Assembly (NCBI RefSeq): GCF_022965805.1
Contig: NC_133101.1
Span: 45,333,742-45,397,741 of the forward strand
DNA: 64,000 nucleotides
Source of the DNA: Primulina eburnea
Taxonomy: Eukaryota > Streptophyta > Magnoliopsida > Lamiales > Gesneriaceae
Direction: 5' to 3'
The notes beneath the pieces were generated by a model. The model worked only from the letters and a program-made list of their open reading frames with translations, was not told the origin of the DNA and made no database searches. Both the position numbers and the translations under genes were made by a program. Shown one piece after another: positions 58,002 through 64,000 of the stretch. Numbering within the stretch: position 1 is the first letter of the stretch; the number at the start of each line of letters is the position of its first letter.

Positions 58002-59422
58002 TGTAGTGACACGTTCCAGAATCACCTACTAATCAAGAACTAAGCATGCAATTAACCTAATTAACAATAATCAGAGATAACAGCGGAAATAGTCAACAAA
58101 AAACCGATAAACTAAACCAACCAGATACTCACGTCCTCCTCCTGCTCCTCCTGAGCTGTCCAACCTGAGGCCTGCCCCGTGGAAATGGGATGTCCAAGAA
58201 TAAACAAAACCGAGGACGTGAGCGATAAGAACGCCCAGTACAAAAGTATGAGTATACAGACCTATATGAAATGCACATGCTATGATCATGATACCGGGGT
58301 AGTCAAGAAACAGGAGTCACAAAAGGATCTCAACAATGCTCAGTCTAGAGGCGCCAAGTGGATAGTGCCGCGCGGTACACCTCTGGGTCACTGCATCCAC
58401 TACAAGACAGACGTGGACCTAAAATGTCCCGGACCACCGAAGCCCTCCCGACCCGTCGGCCACTGTGTACTCTCGGTGTCCATGCGTCCACAAGACAGGG
58501 CTGAGCGGCCCCAAGATATAGCTTATCTTGAAAGAGATACAGCTCAACAGTAAAGGCTATCTCAAAGGAGAATACGGCTCAACATGAAATGCAACGTGCA
58601 GTAATAAACGTGACATAATAGCATGCATCATATGACATATATCAATGCACCACATAATCATGCAACACATATATGAATGTATACTCAACCAGGATATCTC
58701 GGATAGTACTTTCGTACCTCTATCACAGCAATCCTAATTCACTGGAACAACCAGACAACAGGTCTAATCCAAGCCTATTCATCAAGTGAAAACCATCACT
58801 AAACTTATCTACCAGACTTAACTAGATAATCCTGAGATAAATACTGATAAAATTCCAAACCTTCGTCCGTCGCTAGCCCGCTGATGCCGCTAGCTCCCAA
58901 CTAGAGCACAGCTCTGCTACAAGACCAGCAGCTCCCCGCTAGTGCCCAAATCTCGGAACAAGACTAGAACCTGTCAGAAACGACTGAAATGCTATGGAAT
59001 TCTCTGAATTGGCGAGTCAAAATGAGGAAATCCGACCACTATTTATAGGCCATGTTCGGATCGTCCGAACCCTCTTCGGAACGTCCGAACTCTTACGTGT
59101 CGATCGGCTCTTGACAGCTCATGATCGGATCCTCCGATCATACACTTCGGACCGTCCGAACATGCACGTGTCCAGCTGCTCTTGACACCTCATGATCGGA
59201 TCCACCGAACCTACACTTCGGAACGTCCGAACTCCCACGTGTCGATCAACTCTTGACACCTAATGATCGGATCCACCGAACTCACTTCGGACCTTACGAA
59301 CTCTTCGGTGCTTCCGAACCATCTTCGGTCCGTCCGATCATGACTCGGTCAAAATTACACATTAAACCTTCTTAATCACCATTACTCCGTTAATTACCCA
59401 ATTTGGAATTCGGGCTACTACA
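58002..59422 (-). repeat. 5' LTR of the Tekay derivative
   Basis: Same length and, apart from one base seen, the same sequence as 56208-57628. It carries the TATA box near 59038-59047 and the palindrome array 59049-59339. Confidence 0.94.
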
Positions 59423-59783
59423 AGTCCTAACTGAAGTGGGTCTGTACAAGTGTTGTATTCGATCAAAGTCTTTTAGTGAATATCCTATCCTTGAGATAGA
59501 AGGGGTGACGTAGGAGTTATTCAAATCTCCGAAGATCCAGAAAAATATTGTGTTGTCTTTACTTCAGTTTTTCATTTTCAGTTAGATACTCTATCTTTCA
59601 ATCAGTTTACTTTCCGCAACTGATTATTCAGTTTAGCTGATTGTTATTGACCGACGGGATACTTAGTTCAGTTTGTAATAAAACTGAACTACCTTTTTCG
59701 AAGAACTTTTAAATTCCTAGAAGTGTTTATTCAACCTCCCCCTTCTAAACACTCCTTAGTCAATAACCGATCCTATCAAAAAT

Positions 59784-62700
59784 TATCCAAGTCTGGATTC
59801 CTAAATGTCTAATCAGTTTATGACCCATATAGATATGGTACCAAAATTATTCATTGTGTGTGATTGCAGGTGACAGGTACAAACAAAGAATCAATCTGGT
59901 ATCTGGACAGTGGATGCTCGCGGCACATGACAGGGAATGCAAACTTGTTATCCCAACGGATCAAATACACTAATCCAAATATCAGTTTTGGAGACATCTA
60001 AAGATAAAAGTGTGGGTAAGAGTAAGCTTATCCATGATAACTTTATTATCAAAGATGTCTTACTAGTTGAGAATTTGAAGTATAAATTGATTAGCATCGG
60101 TCAGTTATACGACAACAATTTCTCAGTTCAGTTCAACATAAACACTTGCCCAGTTAGAAACTCAATTGATGAGATCATTTTAACTGGTAATCGTTGTGAA
60201 AATACTTACAAAGTTAGTTGGACCGATCAACCTAATGCATCAATGTGTTTTATAGCTTCAAAATCTTTTAAGAACTAGTTATGGCATAAAAGGTTGAACC
60301 ACCTAAATTTTAAGTCCATTGCTTATATAAGTAACCATTATCTTGTAAATGGTTTGCCCAAAATATATTTTTCAAAGGATAAAATTTGTTCAGCATGTCA
60401 AATTGGTAAGAAAGTAAGATCTTAATTTAAAAACAAGGGGAGTAAATCATTCTCCAGATGCTTAGAACTGCTGCATATAGATCTTTTTGGTCCCATACTA
60501 GCATGATTTTAGGGGGAATGAAATAGACCTTCGTGGTTGTTGATGATTTTTCAAGATTTACTCGGGTTATCTTTTTAAAATCAAAAGACCAAACTGCTGC
60601 ACAACTGATTAAACTTTTCAAAAGATTATTAAATGAAAAATCAGTTGGTATTGATAGAATAAGGTTTGATCAAGGGACTAAATTCATCAATCAAAGTCTT
60701 TCATATTTTTTTGAAAATACTGCGAGCAAGCATGTGCTCTGAGCAGCTAGAACACCTCAGCAAAATGGTGTAGCTCAGTGAAGAAATAGAACTCTTAAAG
60801 AAGTTGCTAGAACAATGCTTGCTGATTCTGGCATTTCTCAGAGGTTTGGGGCAGAAGCAGTAAACAGTTCATGTTACACTCAGAACGGATCGATGATTAA
60901 TAAAAATCATTTGAAAATTCCATATGAGATCTGGTATGCCGTAAAAGTGTGGTATCTTATTTTAAAATATTCGGGTGCAGATGTTTAATTCTCGATAATG
61001 GGAAAAATTATTTAAAAGCTTTTGATGCTAAATCTGCAGAGAGAATATGTTTTGGTTATTAATCAGTTAGTAAATCTTATAGAATCTTTAACAAATGCAA
61101 TTTGAATGTCGAAGAGTCAATTCATGTGGTATTTGATGAATTTGTGCTAACAGGTAAGCCAACTGATCCAGTTGAGCTAAGTGATCGCTTTACAAATATC
61201 AATTTGGAGGATGATAGTGAAGATGAAAATCACATCAATCGAAATATCCTTCAAATATCAGAACCAGAAGTGCGGAATCAATCAGTTGAACAAGACATTT
61301 GTTCCTGATAATCAATTGGTAGAAAAAAATGATAATACCAACAGAAGCAGAAGCAACTGAAAATGAAAAGAACATTCAGTTTCCAAGTATAAAAGTTGCT
61401 GAAATCGATACAAAAAATATTGAATAAAGATGGAAAAAATATCATCCACTAGAATTGGTGATAGGTAAACCATCTAATCTGGTAAGAACTCGACATCAAA
61501 TGAACAATTTATTTATTCATTAAGCTTTTGTTTCCCAACTAAAACAACAAAAACTGATGAAACTCTTGCTGATCCTAACTATATAAATGCTATGCAAGAA
61601 GAGCTAAATCAGTTTACCCATAACGATGTCTGGAACTTAGTTCCAAGATCAGTTTCTAAAACTGTTATAGGTACTAAATGGGTGTATAGAAACAAACTGA
61701 ACGAAGATGGTTCAGTTGTGCGCAATAAAGCGAGGTTTGTAGCACAAGGATACATGGAAGAAGAAGGAATAGATTACGACGAGACATATGCACCAGTTGC
61801 AAGACTGGAAGCAATCAGAATATTCCTTGCTTATGCCTCATTCAAGAACTTTAAAGTCTACCAAATGGACGTGAAGAGTGCATTTCTGAATGGTTAGTTG
61901 CAGGAAGAAGTATACGTTAAACAACCACCAGGTTTTGTTAATCAATCTCTTCCTGATCATGTTTATTATTTGAACAAAGCTCTATATGGTCTTAAACAAG
62001 CTCCAAGAGCTTGGTATGAAACACTTTCAAAATTTCTAACTTATACTGTAGGATCAGTTGATAAGACTCTGTTAAAATTTTCAAAGAATGATCATATTTT
62101 ACTTGTACAAATATATGTTGATGATATTATTTTTGGGTCAACTAACCCCAAATTATGCGAGAAATTTTCCAAGTTAATGTAGGGAAAATTCGAGATGAGT
62201 ATGATGAGTGAACTGACATTCTTTCTCGGTCTGCAAGTGAAACAACTGGAAACTGGTATTTTTATCAGTCAAACCAAATACACGAAAGATTGCTCAAGAA
62301 CTTTGGCATGGAGACATGTTCAGCTACAAATACTCCCATGAGTTCTTGATTAAATTAGATAATGATCAAGGGGAATATAAGTTGAGACAATACTCTACAG
62401 AGGTTTTATAGTTTCCTTATTATACCTAACTGCTAGTCGTCCTGATATTGTATTTGTTGTTTGAATGTGTGCCAGATTTCAGGCAAATCCTAAGCAATCA
62501 CACTTTTTAGCTGCCAAACGTATATTGAAATATCTTAAAGACAAACAAAATGTAGGCTTATGCTATGCTAAGGACTCATCATTCAATTTAGTTGGTTATT
62601 CAGATGTAGATTATGCAGGGTGTAAGCTTGATCGTAAAAGCACTAGTGGATCATGTTAGTTTCTAGGAGACAGTCTGATTTCGTGGTTCAACAAGAAGCA

Positions 62701-63056
62701 AACATCCATTTTTACTTCCACAACTGAAGCAAAATATCTTGCTTCTGGAAGCTGGCTGCGCTCAACTGCACTGAGTTCAGCAACAATTGAAAGACTATGG
62801 AGTCATTGCAAAAGAATCACCAATATTTTGTGATAATACAAGCACAATTGCGATTACATATAGTCCAGTTCTTCACTCAGGGACTAAGCATATTGATGTT
62901 AGACACCATTTCATCATAGATCATGTTCTAGAGAAGACAATCAGACAGGAATACATACCAACTGATCAACAAGCAGCTGATATCTTCACCAAACCATTAC
63001 CCGATACTAAGTTTCCTCATTTTCGCAATATTCTTGGTTTAATTGATATGTATTAA
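59784..63056 (+). pseudogene. older Copia pol, decayed
   Basis: Resumes after the AAAAT duplication. Protease (WYLDSGCSRHMTG near 59900), integrase pieces (VVDDFSRFTRVIFL, an altered RFDQGTKF), RT ([30 protein letters not shown] near 62125) and RNase H (DNTSTIAITYS, QAADIFTKPLPD) are readable. Many stops and shifts occur, for example near 60278, 60423, 61895 and 62182. The pol end is at 63056. It is homologous to 49430-52640 throughout. Confidence 0.93.
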
Positions 63057-63189
63057 TTATATTTGTTTTAATGATGATATGTCAGTTATTGCTAATTATC
63101 ATTCAGTTGATTGATTATCAGTTAGTCCGTTGTATTAGTCAATATCAGTTAGCATGCAGAAAATGAAACATAAATGAATCGAAATAACA

Positions 63190-63610
63190 AATTTATTGAT
63201 AATATCTTTCACATGTTACACTAGTTATTTCCCTTTCTACAACATCTAGCCAAGGAGAGATCAAACTAGACAATTCATTACAGGAAAATTCTTCTGTAGC
63301 TTTCCGAGAAGACAATCTTTTCCAACACTCTCTGCTTCTTCAACAACATCAACTCCAACAGACATTCATCAGTAGCAAGATCTGAAGTGTGGATCACATC
63401 AATACACCTTTTATACTTTATCTCAGTTGCCCTCTATTTATCAATATGAACCAATCTATCTCGCTGAATAGTTTGGAGGTCTTGTACTTTAGTCTAGGTG
63501 GACATGAATTTCAACAAGACAAGCTCTTCTATAGCTTCCTTCAAACTCTCCAAATGACGAAGTTTTGATGCAGGAAGAGTGTTGTTGGAACTGCTCGCTC
63601 TATTTATCTG
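63190..63610 (-). pseudogene. antisense ORF remnant in the older Copia element
   Basis: Translated on the minus strand, it shows SLKEAIEELVLLK and ELMLLKKQRVLEK, similar in layout to antisense ORF 2 (53264-53662), with several stops and no start codon left. A minus-strand ATAAATAA lies at about 63647-63655. Function unknown. Confidence 0.45.
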
Positions 63611-64000
63611 ATTAATTGGTGTTGTTATTATCTAATGAAAATAATCTTATTTATGGACAGACTCTTACTGAAGAAATAGAAGAAGACAAAGAGACATAAG
63701 TAAACAGAATGCACTTGACTGATTTAGACTAAGTTTCTTCTATCCTTTCTTATTTATATGCATTTATTGAGGGGGGATATCGAATTTAAATGGTTAACTA
63801 ATAAGACAATAATCAGTTGCTCTTCAACTGAACTAACTCAGTTTTAAACTGCTCACTTAGTTGCTGACTTAACTGATCTTATCCAATAAGTCAACTGATT
63901 ATTCGATAAGTATTCCATATTAATTGATGTGACTAATAAAATCATGCATTTAATTAATGTCATTCATGAATAGTAATTTGAAACGTGGCCTCACGTGGTT
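63611..64000 (+). other. post-pol spacer of the older Copia element
   Basis: Non-coding DNA homologous in layout to 53663-54120, with a purine tract GAGGGGGGA near 63769, CAGTT motifs and a G-box CACGTGG near the edge. The 3' ORF and 3' LTR would follow beyond the window. Confidence 0.6.

Larger units (their letters stand above)
56208..59422 (-). mobile_element. non-autonomous Tekay derivative, target duplication AGTCC
   Basis: Two LTRs of 1421 bp (56208-57628 and 58002-59422) flank only 373 bp of internal DNA. AGTCC is duplicated at 56203-56207 and 59423-59427, inside the Copia 3' LTR; the uninterrupted sequence is seen at 47014-47024. I saw one difference between the LTRs (56735 C, 58529 T), so the insertion is very young. 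Primer site, gag start and purine tract are retained; protease, RT and integrase are absent. Confidence 0.96.
46390..59778 (+). mobile_element. nearly intact Sirevirus-like Copia element, target duplication AAAAT
   Basis: 5' LTR 46390-47371 (982 bp), tRNA-iMet primer site, gag, pol, two antisense ORFs, a 3' coiled-coil ORF, a purine tract and a 3' LTR split by a later insertion (55576-56207 plus 59428-59778, 983 bp in total). AAAAT flanks the element at 46385-46389 and 59779-59783. About 17-20 differences between the LTRs by eye (about 98% identity) indicate a fairly recent insertion. Net length is about 10.2 kb without the nested element. Confidence 0.95.
55576..59778 (+). repeat. 3' LTR of the younger Copia element, split
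   Basis: LTR parts are 55576-56207 and 59428-59778 (983 bp together), separated by the Tekay derivative and its second target-duplication copy. The sequence matches 46390-47371. Confidence 0.94.
43824..64000 (+). mobile_element. older Sirevirus-like Copia element, 3' end outside window
   Basis: 5' LTR 43824-44453, primer site, gag remnant 44515-46384, then interrupted by the younger Copia element (46390-59778). The internal region resumes at 59784 with pol (to 63056) and post-pol DNA to the edge. It is heavily decayed. Confidence 0.9.

Noticed and set aside
56385..58553. Repeated 124- and 72-codon frames at 56277-56759 and 58071-58553
   Set aside because: They lie inside the two LTRs, look compositionally like non-coding LTR sequence and recur only because the LTRs are near-identical.
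1..64000. CRISPR array, operon or bacterial features
   Set aside because: No regularly spaced repeat-spacer pattern and no bacterial gene order; the window is plant repeat DNA.

Overview
The window looks like repeat-dense, gene-poor nuclear DNA from a flowering plant. I found no host protein-coding gene, rRNA, tRNA or CRISPR array. Almost every base can be placed in LTR retrotransposons (Ty3/Gypsy chromovirus of Tekay type, Ty3/Gypsy Athila type, Ty1/Copia of Sirevirus type), solo or truncated LTRs, one SINE, and an endogenous pararetrovirus (Caulimoviridae-like). Plant families of retroelements, tRNA-iMet and tRNA-Asp primer sites and plant-style TATA boxes support a plant. The extra 3' ORF of the Copia element resembles proteins I recall from Lamiales, so an asterid host is a weak inference.

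Layout, left part (1-15507). A minus-strand Tekay gag-pol runs off the left edge with an uninterrupted frame. It abuts the tail of a minus-strand Athila element (4223-13393), which has a 5' LTR, a tRNA-Asp-like primer site, gag, a pol broken by a few stops and frameshifts, and an extra Cys-rich ORF after pol. A solo Tekay LTR (4394-5841, target duplication ACTCA) sits inside that extra ORF. A plus-strand chromovirus 3' end and LTR (13394-15507) follow.

Middle part (15508-42952). Pararetrovirus pieces (15508-19351 coat, protease and reverse transcriptase; about 24059-26446 RNase H and a second ORF) are split and flanked by long Gypsy LTRs. One of those LTRs holds a 2.16-kb solo LTR with target duplication GCTCC. 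Then come a chromovirus integrase/chromodomain fragment, several LTR fragments, a decayed plus-strand Athila copy carrying a recent 1.41-kb tandem duplication, a minus-strand Gypsy gag remnant, and a solo LTR (38795-41588, target duplication ATCAT) with a tRNA-derived SINE at its terminus.

Right part (42953-64000) is a nest. An LTR fragment is interrupted by a decayed Copia element (43824 to beyond 64000). That element is interrupted by a nearly intact 10.2-kb Copia element (46390-59778, target duplication AAAAT). The 3' LTR of the latter is interrupted by a young, internally deleted Tekay derivative (56208-59422, target duplication AGTCC). The large Copia element has gag, pol with two single-base frameshifts, a 3' coiled-coil ORF, and two small antisense ORFs, each with a TATA box about 50 bases upstream. 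The older Copia copy retains one homologous antisense ORF.

The parts do not cooperate as one pathway. They record successive insertions. The Tekay derivative keeps its LTRs, primer site, polypurine tract and gag start but no pol, so it must have been moved by proteins from a related full element such as the one at the left edge. All identity statements are by-eye comparisons within the window.
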